NCBI RefSeq assembly: GCF_900106645.1 | Contig: NZ_FNMV01000009.1 | Coordinates: 124,001-188,000 of the forward strand | DNA from: Flavobacterium degerlachei | Lineage (GTDB): Bacteria; Bacteroidota; Bacteroidia; Flavobacteriales; Flavobacteriaceae | Direction of reading: 5' to 3' | DNA: 64,000 bases | Shown here: positions 1 through 9,293 of the stretch, one piece after another | How the letters are laid out: every line of letters begins with the position of its first letter | How positions within the stretch are numbered: position 1 is the stretch's first letter | Program-made: the position numbers and the translations under genes | The notes under the pieces: model-generated | The model's input: only the letters and a program-made list of their open reading frames with translations | Databases searched by the model: none | What the model was told of the DNA's origin: nothing

Positions 1-1528
1 GTAATTGACTCGATATTTGAGAGGATCCAACAAAAATATTGGGATAATCTTTCACTTTGAAATAATAAAAACTATTTCCGTTTTTCACATCATTCTGGAT
101 ACGTGTAATAACTGAAGTCAACAGTTTTTTATTAGAAACACTACTAGGGTTGATTCTATTATCAGCCATGTTATAGACATTCTTAAATGAAGTCAAGGCT
201 TCACGCATTGTATTTCCCACACCTACAATAGTATAATCAGAAATGGCAACCATGGCAAACATTTTAACCAAGCCACCTTTATCCTTCAATGTCATTACAT
301 AAGTAGGAATATTGTTAATATTATACGGAATGGGCAAAGAAGCTTGAAAACCCTTTTCTTGTACTTTACCTTGGGCTGAACTTTGAGCGGCATACTCAGT
401 AGCACCACCCTGTTTGTAAAAAGTAGTTTCTTTTGTTCTGGTATCGACTAACACAAAACCTACTGCAGACTCATCCTTACCTACAGAAGTAAGTCCTGTG
501 TACCAATAGGATTTGTTATCCTCTCCGTAAACTAGCGTTAATCCTTCGGTAATTTGAAGTTTATTAGCATTCGAAAAATTCCAATAGCCATGAACATATT
601 TTCCCCAATCATTTAATTGTTCCTCAATAAAACTAATTGGCTGAATTCTGTCAACCCATTCTGGAGTAGATTCAGTAGAATATTCTTTAATTTCTCCAGT
701 TTGGGCATTTACCAAAACAACTCCTATAGCTTCATTTCCACTAAATCCAATTCTCTTTTCATACTTGGTTACAACCCAAAAAGGAATTCCCTTATCATCA
801 ATCTCAAAAGTAAAATCAGTCAATCCTACCGTACTGTATCCATTAAAATACAAAAGCCTTTCAACTCTACTTTGAAAAAAAGCTTCCGGCTGGTATTTAA
901 TCCTGATAGATTTTCCATCAATATTTTGTACTAATCTTACATCACGTTCATTTGTTGCCGAAACCATTACATACCCTGTTGTTCCCTCTTGATTGTTCAT
1001 CCATTTAAAAAATCCAGAATGTAATAATGGAGCAACCCAATACAAATCATTATTAACTTTTTGTATGCAAAATTCTCCAAGCTCCACTTGACTTCCCAAA
1101 GCAGGTTGTGAACCTAAAATTTTCTCGCCTAGAAGGTGGGCTAAATCCTCGTCTACTACCCGAATTTCATCAATTGATATTGGAGCAATATGATTTGATA
1201 TTTTTTCACCAATTTTCACCTTACCAATTAATGTTTGATACGAATCACTTCTAAAAACAGGAAGACTTGTTGCTACTGGAAAAATTATTATATATGCCAA
1301 TAGTATCAATACTATAATAAATAAAAACTTCTTTGGTTTTGAAGAGATTATCAATTGTTTGGTCTTTGGAGAAACCGCAAAGCCAGTTGAAATTAAAATA
1401 TAACAAATCGTCAAAATCAAAAGAATAAATGGCAAACCCAAAAATCCGTAGCTAATTACAGGCAAACCCATATAGAATAGTAGAAAACCAATAATTAGTA
1501 AAAATAAAATAGGTAAAATTTTTTTCAT
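1..1528 (-). CDS. Membrane-anchored protein of unknown function (C-terminus beyond window)
   Basis: An open reading frame runs on the minus strand from an ATG at 1528 off the left edge of the window, giving at least 509 codons. It was read directly by reverse translation. The N-terminus begins MKKILPILFLLIIGF and contains about three hydrophobic segments in the first 100 residues. A long soluble part follows, with repeated aromatic and glycine-rich stretches (for example YWYTGLTSVG and GFVLVDTRTKE), so it is probably exported and membrane-tethered. I do not recognise the family. It is divergent from fabD, with a 175-bp intergenic region between them. The start and membrane prediction are solid; the function is unknown. 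Confidence 0.7.
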   Translation of the reverse strand, partial: MKKILPILFLLIIGFLLFYMGLPVISYGFLGLPFILLILTICYILISTGFAVSPKTKQLIISSKPKKFLFIIVLILLAYIIIFPVATSLPVFRSDSYQTLIGKVKIGEKISNHIAPISIDEIRVVDEDLAHLLGEKILGSQPALGSQVELGEFCIQKVNNDLYWVAPLLHSGFFKWMNNQEGTTGYVMVSATNERDVRLVQNIDGKSIRIKYQPEAFFQSRVERLLYFNGYSTVGLTDFTFEIDDKGIPFWVVTKYEKRIGFSGNEAIGVVLVNAQTGEIKEYSTESTPEWVDRIQPISFIEEQLNDWGKYVHGYWNFSNANKLQITEGLTLVYGEDNKSYWYTGLTSVGKDESAVGFVLVDTRTKETTFYKQGGATEYAAQSSAQGKVQEKGFQASLPIPYNINNIPTYVMTLKDKGGLVKMFAMVAISDYTIVGVGNTMREALTSFKNVYNMADNRINPSSVSNKKLLTSVITRIQNDVKNGNSFYYFKVKDYPNIFVGSSQISSQL

Positions 1529-1641
1529 AAAGCGAGCTCTTAATTTAAAACTATAAGTCTATAAATAAGAGAATTGTTACAAAAAAACCAGTTTATTTTT
1601 AAAGAAAAAATCATTTGAAATAACAATATATTAAAAAAGAG

Positions 1642-1649
1642 TATTTTTG
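1642..1649 (+). promoter_or_regulatory. Bacteroidota -7 box for fabD
   Basis: TATTTTTG matches the Bacteroidota sigma-70 -7 consensus TAnnTTTG and lies about 55 bp upstream of the fabD start. No convincing -33 TTTG at ideal spacing was found. Confidence 0.5.
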
Positions 1650-1703
1650 CAGTCAGTTTTATTTTTCGAAGATTAAAAAAACTTAAACTTTAAACTACTT
1701 TTT

Positions 1704-2579
1704 ATGAAAGCATACGTATTTCCAGGTCAAGGAGCTCAATTTACAGGAATGGGAAAAGATTTATATGAAAACTCCCCTTTAGCCAAAGAATTATTCGAGA
1801 AAGCAAACGAAATTTTAGGTTTCCGCATCACAGATATCATGTTTGAAGGAACTGCTGAAGAATTGAAAGAAACAAAAGTAACGCAACCAGCTGTATTTTT
1901 ACATTCGGTTATTTTAGCTAAAACTCTAGGTGATGACTTCAAACCAGAAATGGTAGCAGGACATTCATTAGGAGAATTTTCAGCATTAGTAGCTAACGGA
2001 GCTTTATCATTTGAAGACGGATTAAAATTAGTTTCACAACGCGCTTTAGCGATGCAAAAAGCCTGCGAAATCAAGCCATCAACTATGGCGGCAGTTTTAG
2101 GACTTGCTGACAATGTAGTGGAAGATGTTTGTGCTTCTATCGACGGAGTTGTTGTAGCTGCAAACTACAACTGCCCAGGACAATTAGTAATTTCGGGAGA
2201 AACTATGGCTGTTGAAGCAGCTTGTGTAGCTATGAAAGAAGCTGGAGCAAAAAGAGCTTTATTATTGCCTGTAGGTGGTGCTTTTCACTCGCCTATGATG
2301 GAGCCTGCAAGAGAGGAATTAGCAGCAGCTATTGAAGCAACTACATTCTCAACTCCTATTTGTCCAGTATATCAAAACGTTACTGCTAGCGCAGTTTCTG
2401 ACGCTAATGAGATCAAGAAGAATCTAATCATACAATTGACAGCTCCAGTAAAGTGGACGCAATCTGTACAACAAATGATTGCTGATGGAGCTACTTTATT
2501 TACAGAAGTAGGTCCAGGAAAAGTATTGGCTGGATTGATTGGAAAAATCAATAAAGAAGCAGTTACAGCAAATGCATAA
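1704..2579 (+). CDS. fabD: Malonyl-CoA:ACP transacylase FabD
   Basis: Transfers the malonyl group from malonyl-CoA to acyl carrier protein, supplying fatty-acid elongation in the cytoplasm. The 291-aa length is normal for the family. Visible signatures are GQGAQ at residues 8-12, the nucleophile elbow GHSLG at 86-90 (Ser88), and the catalytic His in GAFHSP (His195). The start is an ATG closely preceded by A/T-rich sequence and a TAnnTTTG box. It appears to be a single-gene transcript here, because the next gene on the same strand is 140 bp away. Identification is firm. Confidence 0.97.
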   Translation: MKAYVFPGQGAQFTGMGKDLYENSPLAKELFEKANEILGFRITDIMFEGTAEELKETKVTQPAVFLHSVILAKTLGDDFKPEMVAGHSLGEFSALVANGALSFEDGLKLVSQRALAMQKACEIKPSTMAAVLGLADNVVEDVCASIDGVVVAANYNCPGQLVISGETMAVEAACVAMKEAGAKRALLLPVGGAFHSPMMEPAREELAAAIEATTFSTPICPVYQNVTASAVSDANEIKKNLIIQLTAPVKWTQSVQQMIADGATLFTEVGPGKVLAGLIGKINKEAVTANA

Positions 2580-2718
2580 TTAGTACTCAGTCGCAGTTTT
2601 TAGTATTCAATTCCCAACATAAAAATAATCCTCACAACGAAAATTTGGAGGAATTTTTCATTTATCTTTATAGGGGGAATGATTAAACTCCAATCAATAA
2701 TTTATAAAACACACAAAC

Positions 2719-2973
2719 ATGAAAAAAACACTTTTAGGATTAGCAGTTGTTGCAACTTTAACATTGGTTTCTTGCAAGCAGGAAACTAAAGATCAAGTAG
2801 GTGAAGCTACTGATGCAATAGGTACAGAAATGGGAGACGCTGTTGACACTGCAGCTGTTAAAGTTGATGCAGCCTTAGATTCAACTAAGGTTAAAATTAG
2901 CAATACGATGAAAGAAGGTGCTGAAAAAATGGATGCGAAAGCAGATAAAATGAAAGAAGACGCTGAAAAATAA
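2719..2973 (+). CDS. Small putative lipoprotein, alanine/lysine-rich
   Basis: An 84-aa protein with a lipoprotein signal peptide: MKK start, hydrophobic core and VSC lipobox with Cys at about residue 19. The mature part is charged and low in complexity (repeated DA, KMKE and DAVDTA), suggesting an extended or helical periplasmic or outer-membrane lipoprotein resembling YtxH/entericidin-like stress proteins. It ends at a strong bidirectional terminator. The function is not recognised. Confidence 0.8.
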   Translation: MKKTLLGLAVVATLTLVSCKQETKDQVGEATDAIGTEMGDAVDTAAVKVDAALDSTKVKISNTMKEGAEKMDAKADKMKEDAEK

Positions 2974-2984
2974 TACCAAAAAAA

Positions 2985-3018
2985 AAAAAATGGCTGTCAA
3001 TTGGCAGCCATTTTTTTT
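2985..3018. terminator. Bidirectional Rho-independent terminator
   Basis: The inverted repeat TGGCTG/CAGCCA (2991-2996 and 3005-3010) is flanked by an A-run on the left and a T-run on the right. It serves the lipoprotein gene (+) and the convergent glycerophosphodiesterase gene (-). Confidence 0.85.
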
Positions 3019-3020
3019 AT

Positions 3021-4220
3021 CTAAAAGCTTCTATTTCTTGCTTTTATTGCCGTATCAGTAAAGTCAGTAAAAACTCCATCGATTCCTAATTTATAAAAAG
3101 CTTGGTATTCTAAAATAGGATTATCATTGTAATTCCGCAGTAAACGGCGGCTTTCATTTCTAAAAGTATAGGCATGCACTTGCAAACCTCTCTTATGGGC
3201 TTCATCAATTAAGTTTGTAGGCTGTAATGCTATTTTATCAGCATCATCCACTTTTCCATCATCGTTTATATCATCAGCTTTTCCGTCCTTATTCACATCA
3301 GTTCCTTTGTATGAAATAATAAAAGTCTTCCAAGGGCCAATTCCGCTAGCATAGGTTTTTACAAAATCCAATCCCGCAGCTGTTCTAAAGAATCCAAAGT
3401 CTCTTTTATCTCCTTTCAAGTACCAATCGTAAGGCATTCCATCAGAAATTAATTCTCCTTTTGGAACTGTAAAAATCAAATCTCCATTTAGCGCAACGTC
3501 ATAACAACTCAATAATTGAATCGTTTTAACCGTTGATTTTTCTCTAATATATTGCAAATTTGAAACTTCAAATGATTGTACATAAACAGGAGCATCTGAA
3601 TTATTCCAGCCAGCTGCTGTTAACTGTTCCAATAATTTATCTGTAATATGTAAATTTTGCGCTTCATGAAAAGAAGGGTGTTTCGTCTCTGGGTATATTC
3701 CAATTGTTCTTCCTAATTCTTTTGATTTTTGTTTTGCTAGAGCAATTACCTCATCAAATGTTGGGATAAAATACTGGTTATTAAACTCTTGTAGCCTTTC
3801 GACAAAAGCTTGTTTGGCTCGCAATTGTTTTATTTCTGCTAAAGTAAAGTCGGATACAAACCAATCCGAAATATCCTTTCCGTCAATATTTTTAGTGGTT
3901 TTCTTGGATGCAAATCCAGGAATTTCGGAAACATTAGTTGTTCCTGACAACATAGGTTCATGGCGAACGACTAGAAAACCATCTTTTGTCATCACCAAAT
4001 CGGGCTCAATAAAATCAGCTCCCATTTTGATTGCATTGGTATAACCTTCAATCGTATGTTCTGGCAAATACCCTGGTGTGCCGCGGTGTGCAATAACAAT
4101 TGCTTTCCCACCAGATAAAGTAAGCTGTTTTTGAGTTGCAGATTTTGATTTACTCACATCATGACTTTTGCATGATAGCATTAAAATAAGACCCAAAAAC
4201 AGCACACTTTTATTTATCAT
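3021..4220 (-). CDS. glpQ: Glycerophosphodiester phosphodiesterase lipoprotein (GlpQ-like)
   Basis: Predicted to hydrolyse glycerophosphodiesters to glycerol-3-phosphate and an alcohol outside the cytoplasm. The 399-aa protein has a lipobox (LMLSC, Cys17). The GDPD metal and catalytic motifs are clear: AHRG at 44-47, EPD at 72-74 and RHEP at 86-89. An insert near residues 307-328 contains a DxNxDGxxD-type calcium-binding loop (DVNKDGKADD). The start codon overlaps the galE stop by one base (TAATG), indicating translational coupling. GDPD family assignment is firm; the substrate is inferred. Confidence 0.9.
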   Translation of the reverse strand: MINKSVLFLGLILMLSCKSHDVSKSKSATQKQLTLSGGKAIVIAHRGTPGYLPEHTIEGYTNAIKMGADFIEPDLVMTKDGFLVVRHEPMLSGTTNVSEIPGFASKKTTKNIDGKDISDWFVSDFTLAEIKQLRAKQAFVERLQEFNNQYFIPTFDEVIALAKQKSKELGRTIGIYPETKHPSFHEAQNLHITDKLLEQLTAAGWNNSDAPVYVQSFEVSNLQYIREKSTVKTIQLLSCYDVALNGDLIFTVPKGELISDGMPYDWYLKGDKRDFGFFRTAAGLDFVKTYASGIGPWKTFIISYKGTDVNKDGKADDINDDGKVDDADKIALQPTNLIDEAHKRGLQVHAYTFRNESRRLLRNYNDNPILEYQAFYKLGIDGVFTDFTDTAIKARNRSF

Positions 4221-5239
4221 TATTTAGCTTTTCTAACTTTTTGTTCCCATTTCCAAGCGCTTGCCATTGCTTCTTCTAATGTTGATTGCGCTTTCCAGCC
4301 TAGTACATTGTTGGCTTTATCAGTATTGGCGTAAGCCGAAGTAATATCTCCCTCTCTACGACCCACGATTTTATATGGTAATTTTTGTCCGCTTACTTTT
4401 TCAAAAGCATGAATCACTTCTAATACAGAGCTTCCTGTTCCGGTTCCAAGGTTAAAAGTCTCTACTTTTTCAAGGTTCTTTTTATTCAGTAATCTTTGTA
4501 AAGCTATTACATGGGCTTTCGCCAAATCTACTACGTGAATATAATCGCGCACGGCAGTTCCATCTGCAGTAGGGTAATCATCACCATATACAGACAGTTC
4601 TTTTCTTAAACCCATTCCTGTTTGAGTAATAAAAGGAACTAAGTTTTGAGGAACACCAATTGGTAATTCACCAATTTCTGCTGAAGGATGCGAACCTACT
4701 GGATTAAAATAACGCAATAAAATAGCATTGATATTGGTCACCTTGGCCGTATCAGTTATTATTTCCTCTCCTATCTGCTTTGTATTTCCATAAGGAGACA
4801 TAGCCGTTTGTATAGGTGCATTTTCAGTTATTGGCATTTTTTCGGCTTGACCATAAACCGTGCAAGATGAACTAAAGATAAAACTGGCTTCTTCTTTTTT
4901 CTGCAATTCCTGCAAAAGATAAACTAATGTGCTAATATTATTTTCATAATACAATAATGGATTTTCAACACTTTCACCAACTGCTTTTGAAGCTGCAAAA
5001 TGAATCACACCCACAATATCAACATGTCTTCTGAAGAAATCCTGTACTTTATTTTTTTCTCTTAGGTCTAACTTTTCGAAAGCCGGAACTTTCCCCGTAA
5101 TATTTGTAATTCCATCTAGAACTTCTAGTGATGTATTAGACAAATCATCTATAATTAATACATCAAAGCCCTGGTTTTGTAATTCAACGACGGTATGTGA
5201 GCCTATAAATCCTAATCCTCCTGTTACAAGTATTTTCAT
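4220..5239 (-). CDS. galE: UDP-glucose 4-epimerase GalE
   Basis: Interconverts UDP-glucose and UDP-galactose using tightly bound NAD, feeding surface polysaccharide synthesis. The 339-aa short-chain dehydrogenase fold shows the NAD-binding glycine motif GGLGFIGSH at 7-15, the catalytic SSSCTVYG segment at 123-130 and YxxxK at Tyr150/Lys154. The gene is coupled to the downstream phosphodiesterase by a TAATG overlap. A terminator hairpin at 5295-5312 separates it from the upstream aminotransferase gene. Identification is firm. Confidence 0.95.
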   Translation of the reverse strand: MKILVTGGLGFIGSHTVVELQNQGFDVLIIDDLSNTSLEVLDGITNITGKVPAFEKLDLREKNKVQDFFRRHVDIVGVIHFAASKAVGESVENPLLYYENNISTLVYLLQELQKKEEASFIFSSSCTVYGQAEKMPITENAPIQTAMSPYGNTKQIGEEIITDTAKVTNINAILLRYFNPVGSHPSAEIGELPIGVPQNLVPFITQTGMGLRKELSVYGDDYPTADGTAVRDYIHVVDLAKAHVIALQRLLNKKNLEKVETFNLGTGTGSSVLEVIHAFEKVSGQKLPYKIVGRREGDITSAYANTDKANNVLGWKAQSTLEEAMASAWKWEQKVRKAK

Positions 5240-5289
5240 AATTTTATATTTATAGTAAAATGAAAGAGATTCTCTCCTCTCGTTTTATA

Positions 5290-5318
5290 AAAAAGACGCG
5301 ATAAATCGCGTCTATATA
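5290..5318 (-). terminator. Terminator after the DegT-type aminotransferase gene
   Basis: GACGCGAT-aa-ATCGCGTC (5295-5312) forms a perfect 8-bp stem. On the minus strand it is followed by a run of T, so it terminates the aminotransferase transcript before galE. Confidence 0.8.
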
Positions 5319-5322
5319 TTTT

Positions 5323-6453
5323 TTATTTTAAAAATTCTAAAACAGTATCTGTAATGAATTTTATTTGCTCATCATCTAATTCTGTGTGCATAGGTAAAGA
5401 CAACACTTCAGTAACTAATTGATTCGTTACTGGAAAATCTTCTTCTTTGTATCTTTCATCTAGATATGCTTTTTGCAAATGCAATGGAATTGGATAATAA
5501 ATAGCACAAGGAATTCCTTTATCTAACAAATGCTGCATTAATCCATTTCTATCAGCATTTACAATACGTAAAGTATATTGATGAAACACATGGCAATCGC
5601 ATATATCACAAATTTGCGGTGCAATAATATTCTTATGTCCTTCAAATGCAGCGGAATATTTCCTGGCAGCATCCTGTCTTGCTTCATTGTATTGATCTAG
5701 CAAAGGTAACTTTGTGTTCAAAACAGCAGCTTGAATACTGTCTAATCGAGAATTTACTCCTACAACATCATGATGGTAACGCTCGTACATTCCGTGATTC
5801 ACAATTCCGCGTAATGTATGTGCTAAAGCATCGTCATTTGTAAAAATAGCACCGCCATCACCATAACAGCCTAAATTTTTAGATGGAAAAAAGGAAGTAG
5901 CTCCTACATGACCAATGGTTCCGGCTTTCTTTTTAGTTCCATCCGAAGAATTACAATTGGCTCCAATGGCTTGTGCATTATCTTCGATTACGTATAAATT
6001 ATGTTCTGCTGCAATTTGCATAATTGCTTCCATGTTAGCGGCACGTCCAAATAAATGGACAGGAACAATTGCTTTCGTTTTTGGCGTGATTGCTTTTTTG
6101 ATACCTTCTATTGAGATATTCATATTATACATATCAACATCTACTAATACAGGAGTTAATTGCAATAAAGCAATAACCTCAACGGTGGCTGCAAACGTAA
6201 AATCAGCAGTTATCACCTCATCACCTGGTTGTAAACCAAGACCCATCATAGCAATTTGCAAAGCATCAGTTCCATTTGCACATGGAATAACATGTTTTAC
6301 ATCAAGATATTCTTCTAATTTTTGTTGAAATTTATGAACTTCCGGCCCATTAATATAGGTATTTGTATCTAAAACCTCTTGGATAGAAATGTTTACGGTT
6401 TCTTTTATTTTTTCGTATTGACTTTTTAAGTCAACCATTTGTATTTTTTTCAT
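5323..6453 (-). CDS. DegT/DnrJ/EryC1 family sugar aminotransferase
   Basis: A PLP-dependent aminotransferase that converts a nucleotide-linked keto-sugar to an amino-sugar for lipopolysaccharide or capsule. The 376-aa length is typical. Motifs: the PLP phosphate contact GTDAL near 61-65, VIEDNAQAIG at 155-164 and the Schiff-base lysine in FFPSKNLG (Lys192), then GDGGAIF. The exact substrate (a WbpE/ArnB/VioA-like choice) cannot be told from sequence. A -7 box (CAAAAATA on the plus strand at 6590-6597) lies upstream. Confidence 0.92.
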   Translation of the reverse strand: MKKIQMVDLKSQYEKIKETVNISIQEVLDTNTYINGPEVHKFQQKLEEYLDVKHVIPCANGTDALQIAMMGLGLQPGDEVITADFTFAATVEVIALLQLTPVLVDVDMYNMNISIEGIKKAITPKTKAIVPVHLFGRAANMEAIMQIAAEHNLYVIEDNAQAIGANCNSSDGTKKKAGTIGHVGATSFFPSKNLGCYGDGGAIFTNDDALAHTLRGIVNHGMYERYHHDVVGVNSRLDSIQAAVLNTKLPLLDQYNEARQDAARKYSAAFEGHKNIIAPQICDICDCHVFHQYTLRIVNADRNGLMQHLLDKGIPCAIYYPIPLHLQKAYLDERYKEEDFPVTNQLVTEVLSLPMHTELDDEQIKFITDTVLEFLK

Positions 6454-6589
6454 TTATATTTTATTTAAACCAATTAGCGCCACAACTTAAAAATAGTACA
6501 AAGCACACAACACATACTTTCTATATTTAGACTACGGCACTCTTTTAAATTGAAGTAATTCTTTTAGACATTATCAAAATTCTTAACTG

Positions 6590-6597
6590 CAAAAATA
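6590..6597 (-). promoter_or_regulatory. Bacteroidota -7 box for the aminotransferase gene
   Basis: Read on the minus strand this is TATTTTTG, matching TAnnTTTG. It would give a leader of about 130 nt before the ATG at 6453. Confidence 0.45.
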
Positions 6598-6666
6598 TGA
6601 ATTTAAGCACTAAGATATAAACGATAAACAAAAGAAACTGTATTTTAGCAAAATAAAAATTACAGT

Positions 6667-7893
6667 ATGCTCTTCCTTTATAACATCGTAATACAATTTA
6701 CGGGTTTCCTCTTAAATTTCGTTGCTTTATTCAATTTAAAAATCAAACTTTTTGTAGAAGGTCGCAAAAATGTTTTTACTTCTTTGGAACAAAAAATAAA
6801 AGCTACTGATAAAACAATTTGGTTCCATGCGGCGTCGCTTGGTGAATATGAGCAGGGCTTACCAGTTATTGAAAAAATAAAAACAGAATACCCTTCACAC
6901 AAAATTGTAGTTACTTTTTTCTCTCCTTCAGGTTACGAAGTCCGTAAAAACAATACCGTTGCAGACGTTACCGTTTACTTGCCACTTGATACCAAAAGCA
7001 ATGCAAGGAAATTCTTGAAAATCGTTCATCCCGAAATGGCGTTTTTTATAAAATATGAATACTGGTTGAATTATCTCAATGAACTTAAGACTACAAAAAC
7101 ACCAACCTATTTAATTTCCGGAATTTTCAGGGAAAACCAAATGTTCTTTAAATGGTACGGCGGATTTTACAGAAAAGCATTAAACAGCTTCACTTATTTT
7201 TTTGTGCAAAATGAAGCTTCAAAAAAATTATTACTGCAATTGGGAAAATCAAATGTAGCCATTTCAGGTGACACTCGATTTGACAGGGTAGCAGCAATTT
7301 TAGAAAAAGACAATTCATTGGAATACATTTCCCAATTTAAAAATAACACACTTACTATTGTTGTTGGGAGTTCTTGGCCAAAAGACGAAGCGCTATTGCT
7401 CGATTTTATTAACAAAAATGAATTTAATGTCAAATTCATCATTGCTCCTCACAACATAAAAGACAATCAAATAGAACTCTTAAAAAGCGGAATTACAAAA
7501 AAGACAGTTTTGTTTTCAGAAATGAAAGGCAAAAACCTTGCTGATTTTGATGTTTTCATAATTGACACTATTGGTATTCTTACAAAAATTTACAGTTATG
7601 CAGACATTGCATATGTGGGAGGTGGTTTTGGAAACCCGGGGGTTCATAACTTATTAGAACCAGCTACTTACGGGGTACCAATCGTCATAGGCCCTAATTA
7701 CTCCCATTTTGCAGAGGCTTCTGCTTTAGTAAACATGGGTGGCTGCGTTTCCATTTCGACTAAAAAAGAACTGAACGACAACTTTAAAGATTTAATTTTA
7801 AACGATGCTATCAGAAGTGAAAAAGGACACATTTGCAGCACTTTTGTATTAATGAATAAAGGCGCTACAAACATCATCATGAAAACATTGTAA
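6667..7893 (+). CDS. waaA: 3-deoxy-D-manno-octulosonic acid (Kdo) transferase WaaA/KdtA
   Basis: Transfers Kdo from CMP-Kdo to lipid A precursor at the inner membrane, an essential step of LPS core assembly. At 408 aa it has the usual length, an N-terminal hydrophobic anchor and the GT-B organisation. The N-terminal AASLGEYEQGLPV segment carries the catalytic glutamate region. The C-terminal GGGFG-PGVHNLLEPATYGVP motif contacts the CMP-sugar. It is divergent from the sugar aminotransferase gene, consistent with a surface-glycan neighbourhood. Identification is firm. Confidence 0.94.
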   Translation: MLFLYNIVIQFTGFLLNFVALFNLKIKLFVEGRKNVFTSLEQKIKATDKTIWFHAASLGEYEQGLPVIEKIKTEYPSHKIVVTFFSPSGYEVRKNNTVADVTVYLPLDTKSNARKFLKIVHPEMAFFIKYEYWLNYLNELKTTKTPTYLISGIFRENQMFFKWYGGFYRKALNSFTYFFVQNEASKKLLLQLGKSNVAISGDTRFDRVAAILEKDNSLEYISQFKNNTLTIVVGSSWPKDEALLLDFINKNEFNVKFIIAPHNIKDNQIELLKSGITKKTVLFSEMKGKNLADFDVFIIDTIGILTKIYSYADIAYVGGGFGNPGVHNLLEPATYGVPIVIGPNYSHFAEASALVNMGGCVSISTKKELNDNFKDLILNDAIRSEKGHICSTFVLMNKGATNIIMKTL

Positions 7894-8367
7894 ATAGGGC
7901 AGTAAATAATTGCTGAATTCTTAATTATATTAGGGTAAATATCCATTAATTTCTTTTAAATCTAAAAAAAATAAATAGTAGGCAAACTAGCTCAATAAAC
8001 TCATCTATCTAAGGAGGATTATTTGCTCCTTCAAAAACGATTCAACAACCTTTAAAATTATCGTGCTATTTACCAATTTTCTTCTAGAGCTTTATAATAT
8101 ATTTAAAACCAATTAATTAAAAACAAGCAATCCTATTCCATAAAACAGAACTCTTTTTTTAGCTCTAAAAAAACCGACTTCTAAATTTTATTTAATTCAA
8201 AAAAACAACTTCTTTTCGAAGCATTATTGTTCGGCATTATTATTGCAATATTGGGCAAAAACGCAAATGAAATATTATTTTTAAAAAAAAAATAAAAAAA
8301 TTATTTACATATCAAAAAATGTATATCTTTGCGTCGAATTAATAATTAACCTTTATATTAAATTAAG
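7894..8367. other. 474-bp intergenic region with a lipoprotein promoter
   Basis: No gene was found. The stretch is strongly AT-rich, with a short hairpin AAGGAG/CTCCTT at 8011-8031 and a clear -7 box TATCTTTG at 8324-8331, about 37 bp before the next ATG. Confidence 0.5.
8324..8331 (+). promoter_or_regulatory. Bacteroidota -7 box for the small lipoprotein gene
   Basis: TATCTTTG fits TAnnTTTG exactly, with an A/T-rich upstream region and a short leader to the ATG at 8368. Confidence 0.6.
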
Positions 8368-8562
8368 ATGAAAAAAGTATTTTTAAGTTTAGCTGTTGTT
8401 GCTGTTTTAACTGTTGTATCTTGTAAAAAAGCTGACGCTTCTGCTGAAGAAGTTGTAGCTGTTGACTCTACTGAAGTAGTAGTTGATTCTGTTGCTGTTG
8501 ATACTACTGCATTAGCTGTTGATTCTGCTGCTGTTGTTACAGAAACTCCTGCTGCTGAGTAA
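8368..8562 (+). CDS. Small acidic putative lipoprotein, low complexity
   Basis: A 64-aa protein starting MKKVFLSLAVVAVLTVVSCKK, a classic lipoprotein signal with Cys19. The mature part is a degenerate repeat of V, D, S, T and A (VDSTEVVVDSVAVDTTAL), which is unstructured and acidic. A promoter box, a good start and a terminator at 8586-8617 support a real gene. Similar short lipoproteins are common in Flavobacteriia. The function is unknown. Confidence 0.8.
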   Translation: MKKVFLSLAVVAVLTVVSCKKADASAEEVVAVDSTEVVVDSVAVDTTALAVDSAAVVTETPAAE

Positions 8563-8585
8563 TTTTTAATTACGATCAAAAAATC

Positions 8586-8617
8586 AAAGCCATCCGTGCA
8601 AACGTGATGGCTTTTTT
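8586..8617 (+). terminator. Rho-independent terminator
   Basis: GCCATC (8589-8594) pairs with GATGGC (8606-8611) and is followed by a T-run, directly after the small lipoprotein gene. Confidence 0.85.
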
Positions 8618-8644
8618 ATTGCCTAAAAATAAAACTTAAAGATT

Positions 8645-8992
8645 TTAATCCTCGAATTTAAAATCGTTATTAGAAAAATCCAGAATCTCCGCTTCGGAGC
8701 CGTATTTAACAATTTCGTTAATTCCTTTCTGCACCATCAGTTCTGTAGTATACTTTCTACTGGTAGCCATAACCACTTCATCTAACACTACCCTAAAGAA
8801 AAATTTTCCACTAGTTGTTTTGAACTTTACAAAAGTACAAATCTGAAAAGCAGATCTTACAACCTCCACGTCAGCTTCACAATCCATCCTTAGTTCGTAT
8901 GCTCTACTTGTAAAAATGGTTTTCCCTTTTCTAGAAGTAAGCTCAAACTTATAATCTCCGCTAAATCGTTTCGTAATTACAAAAGAAGCCAT
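8645..8992 (-). CDS. DUF1508 (YegP-like) protein
   Basis: A 115-aa protein with a tandem DUF1508/YegP-type architecture: F-x-x-KR-x-SGDYKFELTSRKGKTIFTSRAY, then the related FVKFKTTSGKFFFRVVLDE. In this family each repeat folds as a small beta-sheet with a helix. The role is poorly known, although homologues are often stress-associated. It lies between a terminator and the tRNA-targeted integration site, so it is the last chromosomal gene on the left. Family assignment is fairly confident; the function is unknown. Confidence 0.8.
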   Translation of the reverse strand: MASFVITKRFSGDYKFELTSRKGKTIFTSRAYELRMDCEADVEVVRSAFQICTFVKFKTTSGKFFFRVVLDEVVMATSRKYTTELMVQKGINEIVKYGSEAEILDFSNNDFKFED

Positions 8993-9084
8993 ATTTTGAA
9001 TAGATGATATTTAATTTAAAACCTTAAAAAAAACTAACGTTTATCTATATACCCCTACTGAAGAAGCATTCGTATATAAACAAA

Positions 9085-9112
9085 AAAAAGCCTCTTCAAA
9101 AGAAGAGGCTTT
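9085..9112 (-). terminator. Terminator left of attL (original tRNA-Leu terminator)
   Basis: GCCTCTTC-aaaa-GAAGAGGC (9090-9109) with a T-run on the minus strand directly follows the displaced tRNA-Leu 3' end. It was presumably the chromosomal terminator of tRNA-Leu before integration. Confidence 0.75.
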
Positions 9113-9113
9113 A

Positions 9114-9169
9114 GTACTCAGAGCGGGACTTGAACCCGCACGAACATTGCTGTTCACTGGATTTTAAGT
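9114..9169. repeat. attL: 56-bp copy of the tRNA-Leu 3' end
   Basis: Identical to 40802-40857. It contains the T-arm, variable arm and anticodon-arm 3' half of tRNA-Leu but not the 5' half, so it is a non-functional tRNA remnant. Confidence 0.95.
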
Positions 9170-9293
9170 TCTGTGAACACAATTTTTATACAAATTGAAA
9201 AACATAATTAATTGTTTTTCAAACTCTTACTTCATCAGGATTTTTAAGAACAGTAACCGAACAGGCTCATCTATAGGTTCGGAAAATTATTAT

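Noticed and set aside
617..934. A 105-aa plus-strand frame
   Set aside because: It lies wholly inside the long minus-strand gene at 1-1528 and has poor composition, so it is a shadow.
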